From positions 40,481 to 104,480 of the forward strand of contig JAAHFN010000027.1 in the NCBI GenBank assembly GCA_010672965.1: a DNA stretch of 64,000 nt, given 5' to 3'. The notes under the pieces are model-generated. The model saw only the letters and a list, made by a program, of their open reading frames with translations. It made no database searches and was not told where the DNA came from. This document shows, piece by piece, positions 55,128 to 63,607 of the stretch (positions are counted from its first letter, which is position 1; each line of letters begins with the position of its first letter). Source of the stretch: Oscillatoria sp. SIO1A7 (GTDB lineage Bacteria > Cyanobacteriota > Cyanobacteriia > Cyanobacteriales > Laspinemataceae). The position numbers were made by a program, and so were the translations under genes.

Positions 55128-55334
55128 AATTATCGTTGAAAATGCTTGCTATTCGGGGAAGGTCAAACGGGATTGAGCCGAGTTGCCCTTCTCGGCAAAG
55201 GCCGCCGGCAGCGCTTCGGTTGCGCAAAAGCCCGTAACGCCGTCAGGAGCGATTTCGACAGCGAACTGGCAATATGTAGCAATTCGCCTAAAATAGGAAG
55301 CAGGAGAAAATCGCGAAATTAGTCGCCCTTGCTT

Positions 55335-55568
55335 ATGGAGAGCATATTGCCGCCGGAAATTTTGCAATTAAGCGTCTCGGAAAGAATCCAGCTAGTTCAG
55401 GATATATGGGACAGCATTGCTAGCCAGCCCGACTCAGTTGCCTTAACCGACGCACAACGACAGTAACTGGACCGCCGCTTAGAAACCTACGCTCAAAATC
55501 CAAATTCTGGTTCCACTTGGGATCAAGTCAAGCAGAGAATCAACGATAGGCTATGGGGAATAGGCTAG
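55335..55568 (+). pseudogene. Addiction-module antitoxin-like gene broken by an in-frame TAA
   Basis: Reading 77 codons from the ATG at 55335 gives LSVSERIQLVQDIWDSIAS, then ALTDAQRQ, a TAA at 55464-55466, and in the same frame LDRRLETYAQNPNSGSTWDQ followed by VKQRI. This is the pattern of the putative addiction-module component family (CHP02574-like), in which the broken codon is normally Glu or similar (AQR-E-LDRRL). A single GAA to TAA change explains it. No toxin gene follows directly. Confidence 0.75.
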
Positions 55569-55606
55569 CAATCTGGTGCCCTTTTCTAAAGCGTTAGGGA
55601 AAAACA

Positions 55607-56893
55607 ATGACAGAAAGACCAGGAAAAATTCTGCGCAAACGTTATCGAATTGTCAGGCGGCTAGGCTCCGGAAGACTCGGCGCTACCTTCTTAGCCGAGG
55701 ATATGGATATACCGGACAATCCTCGATGCGTTGTCAAGAAGTTCTCGGTTCTATACGAATATCGTAAAGGGCCGTCAGCCCGAAAACTGCTGGACAGGGA
55801 AGGAGAAATGCTGTCGCGTTTAGGCGAACATCCTCAAATACCGCAACTTCTGGCCTACTTTGAAGAATATCGAGATTTCTATTTTGTTTGGGAATTTATT
55901 GAAGGGCACGATCTGAATTATGAATTAAGGTCAGGAAATAGATGGAGCGAGACTGAAACTGTCGCTCTCTTGAAAGAAGTTCTAGAAATTTTAGTATTTT
56001 TTCACAACCAACGTTTCATACACCGAGATATCAAGCCTGACAACTTAATCAGACGCCAGTCTGACGGCAAGATTGTTATTCTGATTGGTTCCTGGACGTT
56101 CAGGAATCTCACCTTAGAAGACAAATCGCTTAAGTCGTATCCTATAATTGGTACGCCAGGTTATATGCCACCCGAACAGGCTCGTGGCCGCCCGCGCCTA
56201 AACAGCGACATTTATGCTCTGGGAATGGTTGCCATCCAAGCGCTCACCGGAGTAACGCCTAACGACTTGCCGACAGATCCTGAAACTGGCGAGTTGGTTT
56301 GGCACGACATGGCAAAAGCCTCAGACAGGCTAGCAAACGTTTTAAACAGAATGGTGCGGTACGATTTCAGGGATCGCTACCAGTCAGCGCGTGAGGTTTT
56401 GTACAGCTTGGAATTGCGATCGAAGAATTTTGCTGACGCTCCGCAGCCTCGACCTGCTCCACTGATGATGGATGCTGCTTGGGAGCTTCGTAGACAATTT
56501 GCTAACCCGCCATTAAGAAGACATCTAAGAAGCAATGATTTGTATCGCAAAGATAATGCAAATGTCTGGAAAAGCGGGGACAAGGCCATTGCCCTAGCTG
56601 CAGGCGGTGCTTTTTTGGGAGGTCTGACAGCTCAGCTAACCGGAGCCGCGATAGGCACTTGTCTTGGAGCTATTTTTGGTTATTTTTATGGAGAAGATGG
56701 AGCGGCCTCGTCTTATCCCGCCTCTTCAGACGGAGAAAGTAGGGACAATATTTGGAAACGCGGCGATCGCCTGATTGTTTTTGCTTCTGGAGGTGTCTTG
56801 CTGGGTGGATTGATAGCTCAACTACCGGGAGCCATCATGGGCGCTACCCTTGGAGCTGCCTTTGGGCTGCTGGCCAAAATCGATACCAACTAG
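55607..56893 (+). CDS. Ser/Thr kinase-like protein with degenerate DFG, two glycine-zipper domains
   Basis: The 428-residue protein has a protein kinase fold in residues 10-275: glycine loop LGSGRLGATFLA, Lys44 or Lys45 in CVVKKF, catalytic loop HRDIKPDNLI (139-148), and GTPGYMPPEQ (182-191). The DFG motif is missing: where LIDFG is expected the sequence is LIGSW (161-163), so the Mg-binding Asp is Gly. It may be a pseudokinase or only weakly active. The C-terminal part has two glycine-rich hydrophobic hairpins (GGAFLGGLTAQLTGAAIG and GGVLLGGLIAQLPGAIMG), typical of glycine-zipper membrane segments. A small membrane protein gene follows after 19 bp. Confidence 0.8.
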   Translation: MTERPGKILRKRYRIVRRLGSGRLGATFLAEDMDIPDNPRCVVKKFSVLYEYRKGPSARKLLDREGEMLSRLGEHPQIPQLLAYFEEYRDFYFVWEFIEGHDLNYELRSGNRWSETETVALLKEVLEILVFFHNQRFIHRDIKPDNLIRRQSDGKIVILIGSWTFRNLTLEDKSLKSYPIIGTPGYMPPEQARGRPRLNSDIYALGMVAIQALTGVTPNDLPTDPETGELVWHDMAKASDRLANVLNRMVRYDFRDRYQSAREVLYSLELRSKNFADAPQPRPAPLMMDAAWELRRQFANPPLRRHLRSNDLYRKDNANVWKSGDKAIALAAGGAFLGGLTAQLTGAAIGTCLGAIFGYFYGEDGAASSYPASSDGESRDNIWKRGDRLIVFASGGVLLGGLIAQLPGAIMGATLGAAFGLLAKIDTN

Positions 56894-56912
56894 CTAAAGG
56901 GTAAGTTACTGT

Positions 56913-57200
56913 ATGAATTTGTATTGGAGACTAATTGCCTGGGGCTCATCAACCCTATTAATTTTTATAGTTCACTTCTGGCTAGGAAGGAAACGGCGCA
57001 ATCTAGACTTGCAGCTAACAGAGTTTATAATTTTAGCGCTAGGTATCGGCAGCATAGTATCAAGCTGGAGCGTCGTACATCAGGTGCTAACATCAAAGTG
57101 TGTTGTAGAACTGATGGACTTTGACATTATTACCCTAGTTCTGGGTGCCGCGTCTGTAACCTGGGTATCTATTCGGGAAATATATAATCTTTTTAAGTAG
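56913..57200 (+). CDS. Small membrane protein, unrecognised
   Basis: The 95-residue protein has three likely membrane helices: LIAWGSSTLLIFIVHFWL, FIILALGIGSIVSSW and DIITLVLGAASVTWVSI. I recognise no family. It begins 19 bp after the kinase-like gene, so it may be co-transcribed with it. Confidence 0.55.
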   Translation: MNLYWRLIAWGSSTLLIFIVHFWLGRKRRNLDLQLTEFIILALGIGSIVSSWSVVHQVLTSKCVVELMDFDIITLVLGAASVTWVSIREIYNLFK

Positions 57201-57348
57201 CTAAGCGCCAACCTTGATTCGCAAGATTTCCCAATAAAATCTCTGCATGTCCCTCTAGTAGTATGTCAAGGCAGTTTTGAAAATTAAACGATTTCGCAAT
57301 CTACCCGATGCCCAATGCCCAATGCCCAATTCCCAATTCCCAATGTCT

Positions 57349-57729
57349 TCATGCTTCTAGCTCGTGTCTAGCTTTTTGCTCTTGAAGTTTTGCCCAAAGA
57401 GCCTCTTGACCTGGCTTGGGAGATGTCTTTGCAGCACGGGCAAAACGTTCGCGATTGCGCTCTTCCCAGTACCGCCGATTTTCCTCAGCTTGCTTGAGAA
57501 CGAGTCGATACTATGCTTCGACTTCAAGATGATTTGCTTCAATATAGGACAAAGCAGCGTTAATCTGCTCTTCTGTTAGATCGAGCAAAGAGCGGATGAA
57601 CTTCGGGGGGTACTTAGCCGTAACATAGTCCATCACGTCGTAGAGGGTTATGCGAGTGCCAGAAATCGTCAAGCCTCGCTCTGTACGGATGATGTTTGGT
57701 CTGCGATCGCATAGTGAAGTCATACCCAT
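57349..57729 (-). pseudogene. DUF433-type antitoxin-like gene with an in-frame TAG
   Basis: The frame starts at 57729 with RTERGLTISGTRITLYDVMDYV, read in parts, which is the DUF433 signature. It reaches a TAG at 57511-57513. In the same frame the reading continues YRLVLKQAEENRRYWEERN, RERFARAAKTSPKPGQEALW, AKLQEQKARHELEA and ends at a TGA (57349-57351). The continuation matches the usual C-terminal tail of DUF433 proteins (VEAEY-type junction), so the TAG replaces GAG or a similar codon. The full length would be 126 residues. The gene is probably inactivated, or gives a shortened 72-residue protein. Confidence 0.75.
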
Positions 57730-58017
57730 AGCCTCTCAAGCCATCTAGGAATCAATATTATCGTAACTCACAAATCTGCCACAAATTTATTTCTAGTACC
57801 GAAACGCTAAGAGGACAGTTGATTCGAGTCGTTCGTCCGCAACGATTGGGGAAGGGTAGCGATCGCAGCAACTATAAAAGAAAAATAATAATCGCAACAA
57901 GAGCGATCTATTTTCCCGAGCATCGCCTTAGATACTTTCAAGGGTCCTATAGCAAACCTAGATGGGAACCCACCCACACCGCCCGCAGGAGGGGAAGGGA
58001 AGCGATCGCAGGACCAG

Positions 58018-58052
58018 AGAAACCCGGTGACTCATGCAGGCACCGGGTTTCT
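58018..58052. repeat. Family D variant hairpin
   Basis: AGAAACCCGGTG and CACCGGGTTTCT enclose a short loop. It lies in the 500-bp gap before the 994-residue protein gene. The stretch near 57968 repeats that near 15799 (CCCACCCACACCGCCCGCAG). No gene is credible in the gap. Confidence 0.6.
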
Positions 58053-58227
58053 TACATATGGCAATTTGGAATTGCGATATCTTACCCGAGTCAGTCAGGC
58101 TCTCATAAAAGTAGGGAGGTGGAGGTTTTAGGTGCTAACTTTTTCAATAAGGCAAAATAAGATTGAATTTTCAAGGGAGAATTGACCCAAGAGCGGGATA
58201 GCAGCAATTGTCTGAAGTAGCAGAATA

Positions 58228-61212
58228 ATGAATAAGCAACCTAGTTCGCTAGACATTTTAGAAATAGTAGCCGTTTTAGGGTCCATTGGTGGGGCGGCGG
58301 TCGCGATCGCCCTAGATAAGTTAGTTTGGGCAGCGGTGCCAATGTCCGCATCCCTGGGACTAAATTTCCTAAATCGAAAACGAGCAATTAATGATGCGAT
58401 TATTCGGATCGAGCGGCAAGTGTCCGCAAAGGTGGAAATGTTGCAGGGCCAAGTGAAAGCTTTGCCAGCTCAGTCGGATATGCGATCGGTGCAATCCAGC
58501 TTGGAGAATCTATCGGCAAGTCTGGCGGGGTTGCAGAGTCGGGTGCCAAAAGTCCAACCTCCGAACCCGACGGTAGAACTGAATACCCTGCGCCAAGATA
58601 TCGCCGGACTGCGCTCCCAATATAGCAATATGCACGATTTTCTGGCGGGATTGCGCGATCGCCTAGAAACTTTGCCGGCTCCCGACAGGCTAGAGCAAAT
58701 GGAAATAGCCCTCAATACTTTAGAGGAAAAAATGGCTCAGATGCCAGCTAAGCTCCAGAAACTGAGCGCGAGCGGCAGCGGGCAAGACCTAACCTCGATT
58801 GTGTCGCAAATTTCCCAACTTCAAGACCGCTTGAATGCTTTGCCAGAGGCAGAAATAGCCGAAATAAAAAGTCAGTTAGAGGAAATCAAGATAACATCGG
58901 ATCGACTGACTGGCGAAATACAAAATCTGGCAGATAGAGAGGAATTGTCTTCTTTGGTTTCTGCTTTTGAGCAGCTACAGCAGAAGCAAATCGATCTGGA
59001 GGAAGCGGGGGTTATCTCCTCCTCGTCCAATATGGCCAGCCAGCTAGAAGAGGCTAGGAGCCTAGCGAGCAGACTGGAGGAATTATCTGCATCTTCAGAA
59101 ACTGCTGATTTGTCGAGCGTAGAATCATCTTTGCATAAGATTGCCCTATCGGTGCAGGAGTTCAAGGAAGAGCTAGAAAATCGAGTCTTGCTATTGGAAG
59201 AAACTTTCCAAGCTAAATACGAGAATGTGGATTCTATGCAGCAGAATCTCTCGGAACTTCAGGGATCGGCAGAGAAGCTCTCCGACGATATGGCTGCTAT
59301 CCAAGGGGAGCGCAATAATTTAGCAGAAATGCAAGCAGAAATAGCAGGGCTGCGATCGGGAGTGGAATCGGCGGCTGGATTGCGCTTAGCAATAGACGCT
59401 CTTTCTAGCGAGGTAAGCAAGAGCCGGGAATCGGGATTGCTAGAAACTCTGAGCGAATCCCATAGTCAGCTTCAGCAAAGGCTAGATGAATTGGCAGCTC
59501 AGCTACAGTCGGGAAACATTTCTTTAGCAAAAGATGTCGAGACTGCCCGCGAAGAAATGCAGGCAATTAGGGAGGCGACGAACAAACTAGAGGAAGATAT
59601 GCGCTCTGCAGTGCGGCAGTCAGAGCTGGCAAATGCAAAGCAAACTCTGCTGGAAACTATACAGCAAATTCAAGCGGGAGTCGAGGATTCTTCCAAGGCA
59701 CCGAGTAATGCAGAAATAGAAAGTTTAATCGATAGCGCCTTAGACCAATCTCTCGGCCAGTTTAAGCAAATGGTTGCTGGCAGCAGCGCGGCGCGAGCTA
59801 AAATAGTTTTCGACCGACCGGGAATAAAAGCTTGGTTAGAGGAAGCTCTGCTAGAGACCGAGGAGCGACTGGTTATAGTTTGTCCTTGGCTGTCGAGGCA
59901 GGTCGTCGAGGAGTTGCTAGATAAATTCGAGGCATTTCTAGAGCGCGATGGAACTCTGGAAATAGGCTGGGGTCATTTGCAGGATATAGAAGTTGGTAAT
60001 TTCCCCCTGCGAGCTAACCATCAGTGGGAAACCGGAAACAGAGGCGATCGCAGCAATTTATACGACGCGCTTAATTTACTAGAACAGCTCAAAGAGAAAT
60101 ACCCCGATAGGGTAAAAGTGAAAATTCTGGGCACCCATGAAAACTATTTAGTTTCCGATACCTCATGGGCTTGGATTGCCAGCGATAATTTTTTATCCGC
60201 CGATCCGCAATTCCCAGAAAGAGAAGTAGCATTGCGCGTCACCGATCCGCAGATTATCGAGAGTTTAATCAATCGCTTTTACGATCCAGAACTGAATCCC
60301 GCTACGGCGAAAGCTTATTACAATCGAGGATTCGAGCGCTTGGATATGGGGGATTTTGAAGGAGCCCTAGAAGATTACGATCGCTCTATACAGCTAAATC
60401 CCCAGCAAGCGACTGCTTATAATAACCGGGCTATGGCTAAGTATAACTTAGCTAATCCCGAGGGAGCGATAGAAGATTATACCAAGGCGCTCCGCCTAAA
60501 CTCGACGGAATGGGTAACCTATTTTAATCGAGGAGTTGCCCGCTATCACCTTGAGGATTATCAGGGAGCGATCGCCGATTACAATGATGCCATTCGTCTG
60601 GCACCAGAAGAAACAACTATCTATTTTCAACGGGCAGAAGCTTATCGCCAGATGGGAGCTTATGAAGAAGCAATAGCCTCTTATTCAGACTTAATAGAGC
60701 GATCGGCAGATGCCGTTGCTTACAACAATCGGGGCTTAGCTCGCTATAATTTGGAAGACTATCAGGGGAGCATCGACGATTACACTCAAGCTTTGCGCCT
60801 GAAACCGTCGGATGCCGTATCTTACTCCAATCGCGGCGTTGCCCGCTTAAAAGCTGGGGACGCTCGGGGAGCGGTTCGCGATTTTGACAAAGCTATAGAA
60901 CTTAACCCAGAATATGCCAGTGCCTACAACAACCGGGGGCTAGCTTGCTCCTCTCTTGACGATCGCCCTGCAGCTATAGAAGACTTGCGCAAAGCCGCCG
61001 AACTCTTTGAAGCAGCAGGAGATATCTACGGCAGCAACCAAGTTAAGGATGCTCTCCAAAAAATGGATGCCGAGCTTTCAACTCCCAGCGGTCAGCTCGG
61101 GGCAGAAGAACTCTCAGCAGAGGATCTATCTGTAGAAGAACTCTCAGTAGAGGATCTCTCATCAGAGGATCTATCTGCCGTTAGCCCCGAGCAGGAGAGC
61201 GATTCTCCTTAA
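58228..61212 (+). CDS. Membrane-anchored coiled-coil protein with PLD-like domain and TPRs
   Basis: The protein is 994 residues. Two short hydrophobic segments at residues 10-50 (ILEIVAVLGSIGGAAVAIAL, VWAAVPMSASLGLNFLN) form a probable membrane hairpin. A long coiled coil follows (about 55-510). Residues about 522-685 resemble a phospholipase D-type domain: ERLVIVCPWLSRQVVEELL, and HENYLVSDTSWAWIASDNFLS near 637, where an HxK motif would be expected but Lys is Asn. Then come about seven TPR units (about 693-944), such as YYNRGFERLDMGDFEGALEDY. The end is acidic (EELSAEDLSVEEL). The altered HKD-type motif suggests binding more than catalysis. The function is unknown. Confidence 0.7.
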   Translation: MNKQPSSLDILEIVAVLGSIGGAAVAIALDKLVWAAVPMSASLGLNFLNRKRAINDAIIRIERQVSAKVEMLQGQVKALPAQSDMRSVQSSLENLSASLAGLQSRVPKVQPPNPTVELNTLRQDIAGLRSQYSNMHDFLAGLRDRLETLPAPDRLEQMEIALNTLEEKMAQMPAKLQKLSASGSGQDLTSIVSQISQLQDRLNALPEAEIAEIKSQLEEIKITSDRLTGEIQNLADREELSSLVSAFEQLQQKQIDLEEAGVISSSSNMASQLEEARSLASRLEELSASSETADLSSVESSLHKIALSVQEFKEELENRVLLLEETFQAKYENVDSMQQNLSELQGSAEKLSDDMAAIQGERNNLAEMQAEIAGLRSGVESAAGLRLAIDALSSEVSKSRESGLLETLSESHSQLQQRLDELAAQLQSGNISLAKDVETAREEMQAIREATNKLEEDMRSAVRQSELANAKQTLLETIQQIQAGVEDSSKAPSNAEIESLIDSALDQSLGQFKQMVAGSSAARAKIVFDRPGIKAWLEEALLETEERLVIVCPWLSRQVVEELLDKFEAFLERDGTLEIGWGHLQDIEVGNFPLRANHQWETGNRGDRSNLYDALNLLEQLKEKYPDRVKVKILGTHENYLVSDTSWAWIASDNFLSADPQFPEREVALRVTDPQIIESLINRFYDPELNPATAKAYYNRGFERLDMGDFEGALEDYDRSIQLNPQQATAYNNRAMAKYNLANPEGAIEDYTKALRLNSTEWVTYFNRGVARYHLEDYQGAIADYNDAIRLAPEETTIYFQRAEAYRQMGAYEEAIASYSDLIERSADAVAYNNRGLARYNLEDYQGSIDDYTQALRLKPSDAVSYSNRGVARLKAGDARGAVRDFDKAIELNPEYASAYNNRGLACSSLDDRPAAIEDLRKAAELFEAAGDIYGSNQVKDALQKMDAELSTPSGQLGAEELSAEDLSVEELSVEDLSSEDLSAVSPEQESDSP

Positions 61213-61215
61213 GAG

Positions 61216-61385
61216 GCGGGAGTGTGGGGAGTGTGGGGAGGGTGGGAAGTGTGGGGAGGGTGGGAAGTGTGGGAAGGGTGGGGAGAGACAGGAGTATGGG
61301 GAGCGAGGGAATTTTTTGAGAGTTCCTCCCCCACCTCCCACACTTCCCCCACACCCCACACCCTACACCCTACACCCTACACCCT
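61216..61385. repeat. GTGTGGGGAG-type repeats and CCCTACA heptamers
   Basis: The first half is runs of GTGTGGGGAG and GGTGGGAA. The second half is CCCCACACC and CCCTACA heptamers, partly complementary. It separates the 994-residue protein gene from its smaller paralogue. Confidence 0.75.
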
Positions 61386-61430
61386 AATTTTATAAATAGC
61401 AAAAACCCAGACGGGGGTGTCAATCTAACC

Positions 61431-62264
61431 ATGCAAAAAATCGAGGCCAAAAATTTCAAAGAAGTAGGAAAGGCCAGTTTCAAACCAGTTCTGACGCGGC
61501 ACTGGCTAGAACTATCAGAATACGCATCTATAGGAGTATCTGCTATAGGTACAATTGTGGCTGCCTTTTCCAGCCAAGTCGCTTATGCGGCAACTCCTCT
61601 AACAGTGGCTATGGCTCTAAATGTCGCGAACCGATATCGGCTCTCTCAGGAGAGGGAACGCAATACAATAGCTTTTCAAGCCCAGCCGCAGCGAGCGATC
61701 GCGATCGCCAATGCTCCTCCCGAATTAGTTGAAGACCCCCAAGATTCTGCAACTGCCGAGACAACCACAGCCATCCAGTCTCTCCCAGATTGGTTGCCCG
61801 AGATTAAAGCCAACCTCTGGGAACTGGAAAAAACATGTACTAGGTTGGAAAAAAATTCCCTCACTGAAGAAGACTGGGGCATAATGAATGTCCGACTTTT
61901 GTTGCTTAAGCTGGCAATAGAAGAGCAGCTTGCCGCATATAAAGATACCACGAAAGATTCAGCATCTACAGTCTCGGTATCTACAGATACTCAATCAGAT
62001 GCTCAATTGGTACAATCCCAGTCTGTCGGCCTTCAGTCTCTAGATGCAGATCGTCTAGAACAGTATGAGGCTCGCCTGCAAGATCTAGAGCGCAAAAACC
62101 AAGAGATAATTAAGCCCTATTTACTGCGCTTGAGCAATGCTATGAAGCAATTGCGACAAAACAACCGCGAAAACTACGATCGCCTCCAGCTTGTAGGGGA
62201 GCGAGTCCAAAAATTGCAAGAGGCGATCGTTTTGTTTAAAACCCAATTAGACAAAACTCAATAA
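61431..62264 (+). CDS. Membrane-hairpin/coiled-coil protein, paralogue of the N-terminus of the 994-residue protein
   Basis: The 277-residue protein has a hydrophobic hairpin at residues 27-70 (SIGVSAIGTIVAAFSSQVAY, then AATPLTVAMALNVANRYRLS). This matches the membrane hairpin of the upstream protein in pattern (small residues, AA-P, A-LN--NR). A coiled-coil region of about 200 residues follows, with no PLD or TPR part. The function is unknown. It lies downstream on the same strand, 218 bp from the larger gene, with repeats between. Confidence 0.6.
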   Translation: MQKIEAKNFKEVGKASFKPVLTRHWLELSEYASIGVSAIGTIVAAFSSQVAYAATPLTVAMALNVANRYRLSQERERNTIAFQAQPQRAIAIANAPPELVEDPQDSATAETTTAIQSLPDWLPEIKANLWELEKTCTRLEKNSLTEEDWGIMNVRLLLLKLAIEEQLAAYKDTTKDSASTVSVSTDTQSDAQLVQSQSVGLQSLDADRLEQYEARLQDLERKNQEIIKPYLLRLSNAMKQLRQNNRENYDRLQLVGERVQKLQEAIVLFKTQLDKTQ

Positions 62265-62330
62265 ATAGATACTGTTTTTATCGCTTGGCGTTAGCTTTAG
62301 CATAATCAATCGCAGTAATTGAGAATTCGG

Positions 62331-63509
62331 CTATTGCCAATATTTGCAAGCGGCATAAGCAAGGGTAACGACGCCAGTAACTATAGCAGATTCGTCAGCT
62401 TCAAACTTGGGATGGTGCAGGGGATAATTTTTTCCGTTCTCTAGACCGACGCCGAGACGAAACATCGTTCCGGGAGAGGATTCTAGATAAACGGAAAAAT
62501 CTTCTGCACCCAGAGAAGGCTCTGACATAATTTGCACTGCCGGGGAACCCCAAGCCTCTACTGCTGCGTTTTCTACTAACTGAGTCAGATGCAGATCGTT
62601 TTGTACCGAGGGTATGCCGCGAGTGTAATTTACTTCCCAGTTCGCGCCATAGGTCTGGCAGACATTCGCAACAATTTTCTCTATCCACTCGGGCAGAGCG
62701 GCATGGGTTTCGGGATGGAGCGATCGCACCATTCCCACCATTTTCACTCGGTCGGCAATTACATTGGCAGCGCTGCCCCCGCTAATCTTGCCAATAGTCA
62801 GCACCACTGGGCGCAAGGGATTTTGAGTGCGGCTAATTGCTTGTTGGAGGGTAGTCATTACTTGTGCCGCAATCCAAATCGCATCAATACCCTCATGGGG
62901 ACGGCCGCCGTGACCGGCTTCGCCAATAATTATAATTTCCAAATAGTCTGCTGCAGCAGTTAGCGCCCCATATTTAATTCCCACTTTTCCGGCTGGAATC
63001 TTAGGCCAAACACGAACGCCCAAAACTCCCGTTACCCCATCCATTGCGTCGTCTTCGACCATCCAGCTCGCACCTTTAGCAATTTCCTCGGCCGGTTGAA
63101 ACAAGAAACGCACTTTTCCAGGACTCGGTGCTAGCTCCGAGAGAATCATCGCCGTACCCAAACCCACGGTAGTATGAATGTCGCGACCGGAAGTATGCAT
63201 TATCCCGGCTTGCTGCGACGCATACTCTAAACCCGTTTTTTCTATAATAGGCAGGGCATCCATATCGGTGCGAATTGCTAGCACTCTATCGTCAGTCCCA
63301 AGACCAGCCAACTCTGCGATCGCTCCGGTTCTACCCACTCCCTCTCTAACCTGGAGGCCGCAGGAAGAAAGTACCCCAGCCAGATAAGCTGCTGTCTGAT
63401 ATTCTTGGCCGCTTAGTTCTGGGTGGCTGTGGAAATGTCGCCTAATCTCAATTAGGCGTGGAGCTAGTTTTTCGGCCAACTCTTTAATTTGGGTCAAAGT
63501 CATAGTCAA
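62331..63509 (-). CDS. M20-family amidohydrolase homologue lacking usual metal ligands
   Basis: The 392-residue protein has the M20D (hippurate/N-acyl amino acid hydrolase) fold: RRHFHSHPELSGQEYQTA, DMDALPI, FLFQPAEEIAKGASWMVEDD, and LHHPKFEADESAI near the end. The family normally has Cys and His in MHACGHDxHT; here the sequence is MHTSGRDIHTT (Ser107, Arg109). A later His in the GLH-WP motif is Arg166 (GVRVWP). Glu141, Glu142 and the last His are kept. With three usual ligands changed, normal metal hydrolysis is doubtful. The gene could have another function. It lies downstream of the DUF1400 gene, which has its own terminator. Confidence 0.75.
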   Translation of the reverse strand: MTMTLTQIKELAEKLAPRLIEIRRHFHSHPELSGQEYQTAAYLAGVLSSCGLQVREGVGRTGAIAELAGLGTDDRVLAIRTDMDALPIIEKTGLEYASQQAGIMHTSGRDIHTTVGLGTAMILSELAPSPGKVRFLFQPAEEIAKGASWMVEDDAMDGVTGVLGVRVWPKIPAGKVGIKYGALTAAADYLEIIIIGEAGHGGRPHEGIDAIWIAAQVMTTLQQAISRTQNPLRPVVLTIGKISGGSAANVIADRVKMVGMVRSLHPETHAALPEWIEKIVANVCQTYGANWEVNYTRGIPSVQNDLHLTQLVENAAVEAWGSPAVQIMSEPSLGAEDFSVYLESSPGTMFRLGVGLENGKNYPLHHPKFEADESAIVTGVVTLAYAACKYWQ

Positions 63510-63517
63510 AACTTAAA

Positions 63518-63552
63518 ATAAAAAACTCGGACTTCTCTAGGCAAGTCCGAGT
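63518..63552 (-). terminator. Rho-independent terminator after the DUF1400 gene
   Basis: On the minus strand ACTCGGACTT and AAGTCCGAGT form a perfect 10-bp stem with an 8-base loop, followed by a run of T (TTTTTTATTTT). It lies between the DUF1400 stop codon and the amidohydrolase start codon. A second hairpin (GCGCCCTG/CAGGGCGC) lies at 63557-63603. Confidence 0.9.
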
Positions 63553-63607
63553 CCCGCGCCCTGGGGGTTTGGTTTTATTCAATAAAGACCGGGGCAGGGC
63601 GCTTAGA

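Noticed and set aside
55149-55367. A 72-codon minus-strand frame with a plausible sequence (FAVEIAPDGVTGFCATEALP)
   Set aside because: It overlaps the start of the broken antitoxin-like gene on the other strand, has no clear ribosome binding site and I recognise no family. It could be a small gene, but I cannot support it.
57819-58160. A 113-codon frame before the 994-residue protein
   Set aside because: It runs through repeats and a hairpin and has no recognisable protein features.
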